From positions 1 through 25,539 of the IMG/VR virus record IMGVR_UViG_3300035228_001792: 25,539 nucleotides of DNA; one strand, 5' to 3'. The position numbers were made by a program, and so were the translations under genes. This document shows, in pieces, positions 14,782 through 22,895 of this stretch. The notes under the pieces are model-generated. The model saw only the letters and a program-made list of their open reading frames with translations. It ran no database searches and was not told the origin of the DNA. The DNA is from a virus. Positions within the stretch are counted from its first letter, which is position 1. Every line of letters starts with the position of its first letter.

Positions 14782-14978
14782 TATTTAAATCTGTTTGAAA
14801 GTTCTTCGTTTATTAAATTATAGGACGATTCTACTTTGTCCAAATATCTTGTAAGTGTGACTATCTGATCTTTTGTTTTCTCAAACTCCACATACAAGAA
14901 TTTTTCACATTCCCCTAAATCTTTATTTGATTTATCTTGAGGGTTTTCTACAATGTCTTGAATTTTGTTTACATCCAT
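14781..14978 (-). CDS. Small coiled-coil protein between baseplate genes
   Basis: I do not recognise this 65-residue, charged protein. Heptad-like spacing in FLYVEFEKTKDQIVTLTRYL (27-46) and VESSYNLINEEL suggests a helical hairpin or coiled coil. It starts 2 bases after the 634-aa gene and overlaps the spike gene by 1 base, so it is clearly part of the baseplate operon. It may be a small baseplate component or assembly chaperone; this is inference from position. Confidence 0.72.
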   Translation of the reverse strand: MDVNKIQDIVENPQDKSNKDLGECEKFLYVEFEKTKDQIVTLTRYLDKVESSYNLINEELSNRFK

Positions 14979-14980
14979 AA

Positions 14981-16885
14981 TTATAAGATTTTACCTGCAC
15001 TATTAATAATACCTGGTGGGATCACTATTGGACCTACTGGTGTTGGTACGGTTATCATTTTATTCCCCACTTTAACAAAGGAGTTTGTGTCAATTTCTTC
15101 TTGATTCCCATCAATAATACTTTTTACCATTGAAATCATTTCATTAGGTTCACCATAAACAGGTCCTGTGTTTAATCCTGATGCAGACATTCTTTCTGTT
15201 GCGTTCATAAATGCTCTATCTGCACTATAACCTGGTAAAAAGTCAGAGAGTCCTAATAAAATCCCTGGTATATTTACTTTTGGTCCACCGACCCTTAATG
15301 CCGTATTAATTAAGTCTATTACCGCACCGAATAAATCAGCACAACTCTTTATACCCATTGCTAATATCCTTCTCAAAAGACTAATTAATGCCGTTAATAT
15401 TGTAATGTATCGTTTGTACTTATTTAATAATATTTTTGCAACGATTGCAGTAACAAACGCTAATAAATCTCTTTTAATAAGTTGCCAAAATTCCTCTATA
15501 AATTTCCAAAATACGTTTTTGATTATCTTGTAGAAAAGTTTGTAGAACTTTTTCATTAGGTCTTTAACGGAACCAGCAAAGTTTGTTAATTGTTTCCATG
15601 CTATAACTAAAGGTAAAAATATCTTAGGTCCTAAATATGCACTTACAATTGCCTTTGGAACATTTAATACAAAAAGGTTTATTAGTTCAAGATTTATATT
15701 GTCAATTAGTTTGGGATCACTCCCCGAATTTAATAGTGCGTTTCTTGCCGCATCTTCTAATGTGTTGTTTACTAATTGATCTAAATTCCCATTTTGAGAG
15801 AGGACCACAAAATCCTCGAAGTTTGAAGAGGATGATGGTACTTCAAAATTACCACAATCAACAAACCTTAAAACTTTTCTATATCTAGCGTCCTCGTCGT
15901 CTAAATCAATACCTTCTACATCTGCAAAATCAAAATAAGATTCAACATCTAAGTCATTTTCTGAAAATTGTTGACTTGTGGTTTGTATTAAGTTACTTTG
16001 TTCTTCTTGACCACATATTTTAAATAACTTATTACATAATCTATTAAGACCGTTAATTGCTTCATCAAATATCTGTGGGTTTTCACCATCACCTTGAAGA
16101 GTCATTAACATACTTGTTTTAATAATGTAATTTAAATCAGGGGTTTCTATTGAATCGTAATATTGTGAAACAAAATCACCTACCTTAGGTACATTATTAC
16201 CCCCTCCTTGATGAAGACCCGACACATTCCATTCTTGTAACGATGAGTTCCAATTCATGTCAAACATCGATTGTCCTTGGTTTGATGAAAAGGTATATGG
16301 ACCATTAAAAGACCCGTATAGATCTCTATTCATTTTGGTTGTTCCATAAGATGGTGAGGGTGCCTCGTACATGATCTGACCAACTTTCGAAGTTGGTTCA
16401 GTTTGTAACATTTCAAGAAAATCTATTTCAGTCGGTTTGATTATCATAGAATCACTTGGCATATTTGTCTCAACACCACAAATACTTGTATCTGAATCTA
16501 CAAATAAAACTTCCTTAACACTGTCTTGTACTATTTGTTTACCTGACTTAAGGGTTTTATCCGCAGATTGTAACGCATATCTTTTGATTTTGTTACCTGT
16601 GATTAATTTATCACCGACTTGTATCGTATTTGATTTAGAATTAAGGAATCCCGATGCAGTATCAATTAATGACCCGAATATGTTCTCCTTATTTTCGTTA
16701 CTTTTCTTACTAAATTTAGATGTTAGACCACCTATTTTACTTTGTAATAATTTATCTACGTTAGTCACACCTTCCCCATAAAGATCGTACAAGTTATCAG
16801 AGGATAATTTTGGATTATCATTAATCTTCTTAATTACCTCTATCTTGGACTTTATTTTATTTCTAAGTGTACTAACCTTACCCAT
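14981..16885 (-). CDS. Large probable baseplate/tail protein with hydrophobic segment
   Basis: I cannot name this 634-residue protein. The N-terminal third is polar and the middle (150-390) is of mixed type. Residues about 398-532 are strongly hydrophobic with basic and aromatic breaks (LINLFVLNVPKAIVSAYLGP, LLAFVTAIVAKILL, ITILTALISLLRRILAMG). That pattern could be buried structural helices or membrane-active segments. The C-terminus is Gly/Pro-rich (TPVGPIVIPPGI). It sits immediately upstream of the coiled-coil and spike genes, which suggests a baseplate or tail-tip role, perhaps touching or crossing the host envelope on injection. It overlaps the upstream gene by 1 base. Confidence 0.75.
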   Translation of the reverse strand: MGKVSTLRNKIKSKIEVIKKINDNPKLSSDNLYDLYGEGVTNVDKLLQSKIGGLTSKFSKKSNENKENIFGSLIDTASGFLNSKSNTIQVGDKLITGNKIKRYALQSADKTLKSGKQIVQDSVKEVLFVDSDTSICGVETNMPSDSMIIKPTEIDFLEMLQTEPTSKVGQIMYEAPSPSYGTTKMNRDLYGSFNGPYTFSSNQGQSMFDMNWNSSLQEWNVSGLHQGGGNNVPKVGDFVSQYYDSIETPDLNYIIKTSMLMTLQGDGENPQIFDEAINGLNRLCNKLFKICGQEEQSNLIQTTSQQFSENDLDVESYFDFADVEGIDLDDEDARYRKVLRFVDCGNFEVPSSSSNFEDFVVLSQNGNLDQLVNNTLEDAARNALLNSGSDPKLIDNINLELINLFVLNVPKAIVSAYLGPKIFLPLVIAWKQLTNFAGSVKDLMKKFYKLFYKIIKNVFWKFIEEFWQLIKRDLLAFVTAIVAKILLNKYKRYITILTALISLLRRILAMGIKSCADLFGAVIDLINTALRVGGPKVNIPGILLGLSDFLPGYSADRAFMNATERMSASGLNTGPVYGEPNEMISMVKSIIDGNQEEIDTNSFVKVGNKMITVPTPVGPIVIPPGIINSAGKIL

Positions 16886-17271
16886 TACATTTTATAATTT
16901 TTGGTATCGGATTCTGATGAGGGTTCATCATCTTCTTTCATTAACTTCTCAAGTAAAATTCTATCTTCTTCAGTCAAATCTAATTTACCACCACTTTGTG
17001 TTGAACTACCTGTACCTGATTGTTTCATTATGGCACTTTGTAACTTTACTAATGATATTTTCTTTTCAGTACAATCATTTAGTATTTTTTGTTGTTCTTT
17101 TATAACTGGTCCAATCACACTCATATCCTCCGCCTCTTTCATGAAACTTAACATCTTTTTTGTTATCATACTTGCAGTTTGTTTCTGCTCTACGATATCA
17201 TTGTAAATTTCTTGCATGAGAGACAATGCAGAATCGGTATCAAACGATAGTATATTCTTTTTTCTTCTCAT
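16885..17271 (-). CDS. Unknown 128-aa protein at the head of the baseplate gene group
   Basis: I do not recognise this protein. It is helical, with likely coiled-coil sequence from about 12 to 80, followed by a Ser/Gly-rich stretch (SGTGSSTQSGG) and an acidic tail (KLMKEDDEPSSESD). The arrangement resembles small tail-assembly or baseplate proteins, but there is no family match. Its ATG comes 18 bases after the sigma gene's stop codon region, and a late-promoter octamer ends only 3 nt before the ATG. The next in-frame Met (residue 19) would leave a normal leader, so the true start is slightly uncertain. Confidence 0.7.
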   Translation of the reverse strand: MRRKKNILSFDTDSALSLMQEIYNDIVEQKQTASMITKKMLSFMKEAEDMSVIGPVIKEQQKILNDCTEKKISLVKLQSAIMKQSGTGSSTQSGGKLDLTEEDRILLEKLMKEDDEPSSESDTKNYKM

Positions 17272-17274
17272 AAC

Positions 17275-17282
17275 TATAAATA
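17275..17282 (-). promoter_or_regulatory. Weak late-promoter-like octamer before the 128-aa gene
   Basis: On the minus strand TATTTATA, an exact copy of the element at 4758-4765, ends 3 nt before the annotated ATG. It lies in the only gap (18 bp) between the sigma factor gene and the baseplate genes, a sensible place for a late promoter. The spacing is odd unless translation starts at a later Met or the message is leaderless. Confidence 0.35.
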
Positions 17283-17289
17283 TTAATGT

Positions 17290-17991
17290 TTAATATTCTA
17301 TGAAGGCAAGTTTAAGTGTTTCGTAAAGTTTCTTATACTTCTTCATTGCTACCCGTATTTCCTTAGTGGTTAAAGATGTCATTTCTCTTAAAGACAATAA
17401 AATTAGATTTTTATTGAATTTATTACCTTCACCGATTTGAAATACCTTTTCAAAGTTTGAAAATACTTCTATAAGTGCGTAACCTAACTTCTTTTCATTC
17501 ACGTTAAGTTCTTGTTCTTCTACAAATACTTCGAGTTCTGTTGTTAGTTTATTAACTACGTCTTTATAATCGATGATTTCTTCATCTATAATGTAAGAAA
17601 GGTCCGCCCTATCTTCTATCCGTGAGGATATATCTTCATAGGATACAGACCTATTCTGTTCTTTTTGATCTTTCTGTATCATACCCATAAGGTAATTCTT
17701 ACAGATCGTACCAAAATAGGAATACGCTTTGTAATTCTTTGTTGTGTCAAACTTACTGATCTTAGTCATCAAAAATGACATGGTATCAGTGTGAATTTCT
17801 ATAAATTCTAAGTCTTTTCTATATAATTTGTAACGACGGATTATACTTTCCACCATTATTTTGAGAGGTTCTCTTAAATATTCATTGAATATCTTATTCT
17901 TTTCTTCGTCGTTTTCGGATTCTAAATATCGTACTACCGCTTGTTCTTGCTCCTCCCCAAAGTACATTTTTTGGGTTCGCTTTCTCGGCAT
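17290..17991 (-). CDS. g55: Late-transcription sigma factor (T4 gp55-like)
   Basis: This 233-residue protein resembles phage sigma-70-like late factors. Residues 64-108 match sigma region 2: an acidic helix (FIEIHTDTMSFLMTKISKFD), then KNYKAYSYFGTICKNYLMG, corresponding to the core-binding and -10 recognition helices. The C-terminal half is helical, without a clear region 4, as in T4 gp55 (185 aa). It would direct host RNA polymerase to phage late promoters. The TA(T/C)TTAT(A/T) octamers elsewhere in the window are the natural candidates. It overlaps the GT2 gene stop by 1 base. The assignment to a sigma-like factor is good; one-to-one orthology with gp55 is inferred. Confidence 0.82.
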   Translation of the reverse strand: MPRKRTQKMYFGEEQEQAVVRYLESENDEEKNKIFNEYLREPLKIMVESIIRRYKLYRKDLEFIEIHTDTMSFLMTKISKFDTTKNYKAYSYFGTICKNYLMGMIQKDQKEQNRSVSYEDISSRIEDRADLSYIIDEEIIDYKDVVNKLTTELEVFVEEQELNVNEKKLGYALIEVFSNFEKVFQIGEGNKFNKNLILLSLREMTSLTTKEIRVAMKKYKKLYETLKLAFIEY

Positions 17992-18779
17992 TAATTTTCT
18001 ACATATTCTACTTCTCGTTTATTTTTGAAAAAGAATTCTTTCTTTGCTGTTTCTAACCAAAACTGAGCTTCTTTAGTTTTAAGTTTGTCTTCTTCACTGT
18101 TTTTATAATTCCAAAACAATGACCCCTCTCTAAAATTAACGTGTTTATACCCCGTCTGTGGGATGACCGCGATTTTGACACCATTATGTGTCAATCTCAA
18201 TAAAAACTCATAACTAAAAGTGAGTTTAATATTATCTTTAAATGAACCATTAGATTTTACCGCTTCTGTTTTATAGAAACCACCACTTGTTTGGTAGTTT
18301 TGGTAATCTAATAGGACTTCGTTGTTTAGTACTCCTTGGGTCTCTGTGAAACCATAAGCCCATACAGACTCATTTGTGAAGTTTAATAATTTACCTTCAG
18401 TATTTACATCTTTGACTACTGTCAAAAATACATCGATATCTTCTCCGAATGAATCTTTGTATGTTTCAAAAGATCTTAACCAATTATTAGTATACACATC
18501 ATCAATTTCTAAAATGGAAAACCATTCCGTTTTACATTCTTCAATACCTAAGTTTACTTGTGAACAAAAACCCGTATCTCCTTTGTTTATTGTGAGTGTA
18601 ATTTCTAATTTATCGGATAAACCCTCTTTGGTTAATGAACCGACAACGTCTTTTGGTCCAACGATGTTTAAAACTACATCATCGTGAAATTGTTCCACTG
18701 ATTCGACCGCTTTACTTAACATTTCACCATAATCACCATCTATTGTGTGAATTGGTAGTATTACTGTTATATTTTTCAT
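17991..18779 (-). CDS. GT2-family glycosyltransferase
   Basis: This 262-residue protein has a GT-A fold family 2 pattern. The N-terminal strand NITVILPIHT (3-12) is followed by NKGDTGFCSQVNLGIEEC (65-82), the conserved nucleotide-sugar segment, and a DXD-like SILEIDDVY (88-96) for metal and UDP-sugar binding. A second half with NYQTSGGFYKTEAV and FSYEFLLRLTHNGVKI corresponds to the acceptor-side region. It probably transfers a sugar to a virion, host-surface or DNA acceptor; the acceptor is unknown. It forms a pair with the GT-B gene upstream (4-base ATGA overlap) and abuts the sigma factor gene. Confidence 0.87.
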   Translation of the reverse strand: MKNITVILPIHTIDGDYGEMLSKAVESVEQFHDDVVLNIVGPKDVVGSLTKEGLSDKLEITLTINKGDTGFCSQVNLGIEECKTEWFSILEIDDVYTNNWLRSFETYKDSFGEDIDVFLTVVKDVNTEGKLLNFTNESVWAYGFTETQGVLNNEVLLDYQNYQTSGGFYKTEAVKSNGSFKDNIKLTFSYEFLLRLTHNGVKIAVIPQTGYKHVNFREGSLFWNYKNSEEDKLKTKEAQFWLETAKKEFFFKNKREVEYVEN

Positions 18780-19846
18780 GCTGTTACTTCTTCTTCTTTA
18801 AATTTATCCAATGCCTCCTCAATAAGTTTTACTCTTGAGTTTTTCAAAGAATTGAAAATTGAGAGTACATTATTATCTATAATATCATCAGTATAAGGAA
18901 CTAATGACTCTCTCATTTTTTCTTTGACATCATCTTTTATTGTCACACCATCTAACCATGCTAAGACATACGTACCAATTAATTCAACAATCTTATTGAT
19001 ATCATAAGTCCAAATTCCATTCTCACCTATCCATTCGGGTTCCCTTGTTGGTATTTTACCAATTACAGGAACTTCAGATTTCATAGACTCTAAAGGGAAT
19101 GTTCCAAAAGTTGAATCATCGTCCATCCAAACGGAACATATACATTCTCTAAGTTGTTTTGAAAAGTCCTCATAAGTCATTTGTACCATGTCTTTGAAAG
19201 TAATCCATCTTAGTTGTGGATATCTTAAGTAAAATTCTGATATAACTCTTCTGTGTTGTCCTCTATCTCTCGCACTAATCGCAATAAATGGTTTAGCGGG
19301 ATTTTCAGAAGGTTTGAAGTTATCACCAATCTTAGGTGGGTTAACGTAAACTAACGATTCAGGGAATACACTTTTGATGTATTCTTTTGAAGTTTCAGTC
19401 GTTGTGATTACTTTATCGAAACCATAGTCTCTCCATCTTGCCCCCACAGGTAATGTTTCAAATATGTACTCAGTTTGTTGTACTAACATTACTTTAGTAC
19501 ATTTTATATTCGCAAGTTGTTCCAAAACATTTGAATAGAATTCAGGTACTACTATAACATCATCGAGTTCCATTTGTATTTGATCTTCTTTGATTGTTAC
19601 AATCGGAATATCAGAATATCTATCACCTAACCATGATTTTATACCAACATATTTATTGTCTTCTACAAGTATTTTGGCGTCATATCCATCATTTCTAAGT
19701 GTTTCCACAGTATCATAGATATATTTTACTGCCGCTCTTGCATTGTTCTTAGTATCATAGGTTAAAAAATATATTTTATTTTCTTTTTTACCTAACCGAC
19801 TAAGTGCGGATTCTAATTTTTGTAAGTTTTCTTTTGTGTTACTCAT
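18776..19846 (-). CDS. GT-B glycosyltransferase-like protein
   Basis: This 356-residue protein looks like a two-Rossmann GT-B enzyme. The first domain includes KIYFLTYDTKNNARAAVKYI (24-43) and DDVIVVPEF (95-103). The second includes KPFIAISARDRGQHRRVI and, at 246-262, STFGTFPLESMKSEVPV, which matches the donor-binding Glu region of GT4-type enzymes (G.fpLE.m....PVi). Substrate unknown. It overlaps the downstream GT2 gene by 4 bases (ATGA), so the pair is probably translationally coupled and may act in one glycan pathway. A third glycosyltransferase is encoded at 22896-24125. Confidence 0.82.
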   Translation of the reverse strand: MSNTKENLQKLESALSRLGKKENKIYFLTYDTKNNARAAVKYIYDTVETLRNDGYDAKILVEDNKYVGIKSWLGDRYSDIPIVTIKEDQIQMELDDVIVVPEFYSNVLEQLANIKCTKVMLVQQTEYIFETLPVGARWRDYGFDKVITTTETSKEYIKSVFPESLVYVNPPKIGDNFKPSENPAKPFIAISARDRGQHRRVISEFYLRYPQLRWITFKDMVQMTYEDFSKQLRECICSVWMDDDSTFGTFPLESMKSEVPVIGKIPTREPEWIGENGIWTYDINKIVELIGTYVLAWLDGVTIKDDVKEKMRESLVPYTDDIIDNNVLSIFNSLKNSRVKLIEEALDKFKEEEVTA

Positions 19847-20132
19847 CGTATTTTCTTAAAATCTCATAATTTATTAGGGTGTTAAACGCAAACTTAAACG
19901 GTAAAGACACGTCAGACGCGTATAAACCTAATGCCCCGTCTTCGGGACCCTGTTCAGTTAAAATAGTATCAATACACTGTTTTACTGTATCATACTTGAA
20001 TACATTAATAGTTTGTTCGATCTCTAATTTTTCATTATCTCTCGCACTTTCTTTAGTGTCAAGTTTTATTTCACACTTTTCATTAATCTTGTCCAAGTCG
20101 ATGTAATAATATTCCCCGAAGATTTCAACCAT
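19839..20132 (-). CDS. Unknown 97-aa conserved-type phage protein
   Basis: The protein starts MVEIFGEYYYIDLDKI and has a second half with VKQCIDTILTEQG and SLPFKFAFNTLINYEIL. I recall similar small proteins in T4-like phages without a known function. No membrane segment is visible. It overlaps the downstream glycosyltransferase by 8 bases and the upstream HAD-like gene by an unusually long 67 bases. There is no later Met, and the first 20 residues look like conserved sequence, so I keep the upstream start. Confidence 0.72.
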   Translation of the reverse strand: MVEIFGEYYYIDLDKINEKCEIKLDTKESARDNEKLEIEQTINVFKYDTVKQCIDTILTEQGPEDGALGLYASDVSLPFKFAFNTLINYEILRKYDE

Positions 20133-20716
20133 GTTTTGTCTATTTCTGTTAATTTATGAATTTCGTGCTTATTTGTAAAGTATTGATTGTAGTCATTATT
20201 GAACTTTACAGATTTTTTAAATCTTGGAGTACTATCAATTATTGATTTATTGTCGGTAATCCATAAATCACACTTCTTCCAAAGATTATCTATTTCAGAA
20301 GATATACTAAACCTAACATTGTTACCCATAAAACCATTCCTTGATAAGTAGAATAGTGTTGATGGTTTAGATTTACCTAATTCGTCAATACCGATCACAG
20401 TAAACCTATGTTCTTTATTTTTATATATTAATGTGTTTAAGTCATGAAAAACATTTTTATAAGTTGGATTGGCATGACCAAAGATCTCAACTGAATAGTC
20501 AAGGAAAAGAAAATTATTAAACTCATCTTTCGATTGAAATTTATAACTATCTAAAAGAAATTCATTTTTTACGGGTTCGATTACTCCATAGTCAAATTTA
20601 TTTTCTTCTTCTGTCTTTTCGTCCTCTTCACTATCCAAATAATAATCTTTGTAGTGATAGTCGAATTTCGCTATTGTATTTCGTAGTACACCATCTATAC
20701 TAATAAAAATTTCCAT
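20066..20716 (-). CDS. Possible HAD-like protein, degenerate
   Basis: This 216-residue protein starts MEIFISIDGVLRNT, which resembles HAD motif I but has Ser-Ile-Asp in place of the usual Asp-x-Asp. Later segments HRFTVIGIDELGKSKPSTLFYLSRNG and LWKKCDLWITDN could correspond to the motif II and motif IV regions. If it is a HAD member, loss of the first Asp would argue against normal phosphatase activity. It may be an inactive relative, or another Rossmann-like fold. A putative late promoter lies 25 nt before the start. The C-terminal 67 bases are shared in another frame with the next gene. Confidence 0.65.
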   Translation of the reverse strand: MEIFISIDGVLRNTIAKFDYHYKDYYLDSEEDEKTEEENKFDYGVIEPVKNEFLLDSYKFQSKDEFNNFLFLDYSVEIFGHANPTYKNVFHDLNTLIYKNKEHRFTVIGIDELGKSKPSTLFYLSRNGFMGNNVRFSISSEIDNLWKKCDLWITDNKSIIDSTPRFKKSVKFNNDYNQYFTNKHEIHKLTEIDKTWLKSSGNIITSTWTRLMKSVK

Positions 20717-20741
20717 AAATTAATTATAATAAAAAAAATGT

Positions 20742-20749
20742 TATAAGTA
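20742..20749 (-). promoter_or_regulatory. Putative phage late promoter before the HAD-like gene
   Basis: On the minus strand TACTTATA ends 25 nt before the ATG, inside the 42-bp gap after phoH. It differs from TATTTATA by one base and is identical to the element at 24799-24806. Confidence 0.45.
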
Positions 20750-20758
20750 AATCCTTAA

Positions 20759-21451
20759 TTACTCGTATCTTTTAAGAATCTTACTGATCAGGGGGTTTCT
20801 AACGATGTCTTCAGTACCAAACTCATGGATACCTATGTGTTTTAATCCACCTAATCTAACTTTAGCATCATATAATCCACTTCTCGTAATATCTTTGAAT
20901 TTATCAGATTGTTCAAGATCACCCGAGATAAAAAATTTAGAATTAAAACCTATACGTGTAAGTAATAGTTTGATTTGTGCGGGAGTTGCGTTTTGAGCTT
21001 CCTCAAAAACTAAAATTGTGTTATCAACGTTCCAACCTCTCATATACGCAAGTGCTGCAACTTCAATGAAACCTTCCTCCTTTAATTTTTCTCTACAATC
21101 CTTACCTATAATTTTATTTAATAGATAATATGATGGAAAAATATATGGATCTAATTTCTCTTCTAAACCACCTGGTAGTGAACCTAACTTTTCTTCAGCC
21201 TCTACCGCGGGTCTAACTATTATTATTTTTTCATACTTGTTGTCTTCTTCCCATAAAAGGTCTATTGCCTTTTTCATTGCGATATAAGATTTACCTACAC
21301 CCGCAGGTCCAAAACACAATGTTATTTCGTTTGTATCGAGAGTCTCCCAATAATCTTTTTGGGATTGAGTTAAAAACTTTTCTCTCGGTCTTTTGAAGAT
21401 TGATTTGATTCTTTGTTTTCTTGTCAATCTTTTTACTTCTCTTTTAGCCAT
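20759..21451 (-). CDS. phoH: PhoH-like ATPase
   Basis: This 230-residue protein is a clear PhoH-family P-loop ATPase. Walker A is GPAGVGKS (48-55), the family signature VRPAVEAEEKLGSLPGGLEE spans 79-98, and Walker B is TILVFEEAQNAT (145-156). SGDLEQSD (177-184) forms the sensor region. PhoH proteins are very common in marine T4-like phages; their role is not settled, with RNA-related ATPase/helicase activity proposed. A basic N-terminus (KREVKRLTRKQRIKSIFKRP) could contact nucleic acid. It starts 3 bases after the dUTPase stop and is followed by a putative late promoter, so it may close an earlier-expressed operon that includes dut. Confidence 0.94.
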   Translation of the reverse strand: MAKREVKRLTRKQRIKSIFKRPREKFLTQSQKDYWETLDTNEITLCFGPAGVGKSYIAMKKAIDLLWEEDNKYEKIIIVRPAVEAEEKLGSLPGGLEEKLDPYIFPSYYLLNKIIGKDCREKLKEEGFIEVAALAYMRGWNVDNTILVFEEAQNATPAQIKLLLTRIGFNSKFFISGDLEQSDKFKDITRSGLYDAKVRLGGLKHIGIHEFGTEDIVRNPLISKILKRYE

Positions 21452-21454
21452 TTG

Positions 21455-22087
21455 TTACTTTCCTGTAGAACCGAAACCACCTGTTCCTCTATCGGTTTCT
21501 GATAATTCATCAACTTCGATGAATTTTATTTTAGGGTTAGGAATAATCATTAATTGACATATTCTCTGACCTGTTTCATATATTTCATTACTTGTTGAAT
21601 TAGAGTAATTAAAGGTTGCTATAATTTCACCCCTATAACCACTATCTATAACACCAACAGAGTTACTTAAAGTTAATTTAGTTCTTCTAATAGATGATCT
21701 TGGGAAAACCAACCCCACGTGTGTTTTTGGTATTTCAATTGCAATACCAGTTTTATAAGTTATTTGGTTTGTGGTATCATCAAACGTGTGACCAATAGAG
21801 TATAAATCCACACACCCATCACCTTCTTTACTGTAAGTTGGTATGATTGCGCTTTTATCTAACTTTTTAATCTTACATTGGATACTAAAATCAACCTCCA
21901 CATTATTTTGAGGTGGTGGAGTATTGTTTTGTGTCATACCTGCGACTTCAATTGAATCGGTTGAAAGTGATTGTAAAGTACTCTCAATTTCATTCATAAA
22001 GTCTTGGTCAACGTCACCACCTTTACTTAATACAGATTCGAAATTTTCTAATTTGTGTAAGTATTCTTCTAATGTCTTTTTATCCAT
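21455..22087 (-). CDS. dut: dUTPase with N-terminal extension
   Basis: All five trimeric dUTPase motifs are present (numbered from Met at 22087): DGCVDLYS 90-97, PRSS 129-132, NSVGVIDSGYRGEI 142-155 with catalytic Asp148, GQRICQL 173-179 and RGTGGFGSTG 200-209. It hydrolyses dUTP to dUMP and PPi, keeping uracil out of DNA and feeding thymidylate synthesis with the phage dCMP deaminase. The first about 64 residues are an extra, helix-forming, acidic segment with unknown role, ending in a Pro/Asn linker. An in-frame ATG at 22120 would lengthen the overlap with the preceding gene to 41 bp. The start at 22087 (MDKKT, 8-bp overlap) is preferred. Confidence 0.94.
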   Translation of the reverse strand: MDKKTLEEYLHKLENFESVLSKGGDVDQDFMNEIESTLQSLSTDSIEVAGMTQNNTPPPQNNVEVDFSIQCKIKKLDKSAIIPTYSKEGDGCVDLYSIGHTFDDTTNQITYKTGIAIEIPKTHVGLVFPRSSIRRTKLTLSNSVGVIDSGYRGEIIATFNYSNSTSNEIYETGQRICQLMIIPNPKIKFIEVDELSETDRGTGGFGSTGK

Positions 22088-22646
22088 TTGAATTCTTTTG
22101 TTCAAAAATCGCCAAGTCAAAACCTTGTTTTACGATTTGTGCTAATGGTGTTGAGTGATACTTTGCTTGTAAATCATCATCACCTTTATCAGAGTTGACT
22201 ATTGTTTGGTATTCCTCCTCTGTTAGACTAACCCCATACTTAGAACAATAATAAGCGGATCTTTCACCCACTTTCATAGAAACTAACTCATCATTAAATT
22301 CATACATTTTACCCAACTTATTTCTATGCCATTCACTTTCGTTCGGTTTAAATAAGAAGGTTTTACCTATCTGTGATAGAATCGTACAAGTTAAAATACT
22401 TGAGATGTCTTGTTGTAAATTTTCAGGTAGTATACTATTAACTTTGACAGCATATTTTGATGCAACAAACATATGTTCTACTAATCCACCAGGATATGCT
22501 CCATACATGTCTAAACTTGTTGATGCAGGTGACGTAAAAATATCTTCACCTAAAAATTTTAAAAGGTCTTCAGTGAAAATATTATACTTCTCAGAAGTTT
22601 CAATTAACTTCTTTTTGTTGGTTTCTATTTGTTCTTTTTTTAACAT
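22080..22646 (-). CDS. HD-domain-like protein with lost metal site
   Basis: This 188-residue protein resembles HD-superfamily hydrolases: AYPGGLVEHMFVASKYAVKV (50-69) supplies the first His (His58), and the following helix ends ILSQIGK (89-95). The usual sequence there is LLHDIGK, so the defining His-Asp pair is replaced by Ser-Gln. Later KLGKMYEFNDELVSMKVGER and TEEEYQTIVNSDKG fit the rest of an HD fold similar to YhaM-type proteins. Without His-Asp, phosphohydrolase activity is doubtful. It may act as a binding protein. It is followed by dut with an 8-bp overlap. Confidence 0.75.
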   Translation of the reverse strand: MLKKEQIETNKKKLIETSEKYNIFTEDLLKFLGEDIFTSPASTSLDMYGAYPGGLVEHMFVASKYAVKVNSILPENLQQDISSILTCTILSQIGKTFLFKPNESEWHRNKLGKMYEFNDELVSMKVGERSAYYCSKYGVSLTEEEYQTIVNSDKGDDDLQAKYHSTPLAQIVKQGFDLAIFEQKNSNG

Positions 22647-22651
22647 GATAA

Positions 22652-22885
22652 TTATGATTTATAATATTCGGGAGTGATTTTTGAATCTATGACACATTCA
22701 ATTGGCATTTTTGCAATTGAAATACTTTCACTTGATCTCATATCCTCTGAACGATATTTTGATAAAACTATTGTTGCTTCTTCTACGGACTCTGCCTCCA
22801 CAACATATTTGACTTTGTCTACTCTTGGATTTCCATTTCGATCCAATTGTTCTTTTTCGTAACCTACGGTTGCTAAATAATACAT
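22652..22885 (-). CDS. Small protein resembling DUF4494
   Basis: This 77-residue protein starts MYYLATVGYEKEQLDRNG and continues VKYVVEAESVEEATIVLSKY, a beta-hairpin then helix pattern like the DUF4494 family, common in Bacteroidota and their phages (consensus of the form Y.V.A.S..EAE). The C-terminus (SISIAKMPIECVIDS) would form the last strands. Function unknown. It lies 10 bases after the glycosyltransferase gene and 5 bases before the HD-like gene. The DUF4494 link is tentative. Confidence 0.7.
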   Translation of the reverse strand: MYYLATVGYEKEQLDRNGNPRVDKVKYVVEAESVEEATIVLSKYRSEDMRSSESISIAKMPIECVIDSKITPEYYKS

Positions 22886-22895
22886 AATTTATAAT

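Noticed and set aside
16437-17206. Plus-strand ORFs opposite the baseplate genes
   Set aside because: They are antisense to well-packed minus-strand genes and have no recognisable motif.
22088-22120. Upstream ATG that would add 11 residues to dUTPase
   Set aside because: It would start inside the HD-like gene with a 41-bp overlap, and the added residues look like the other frame; MDKKT at 22087 is the better start.
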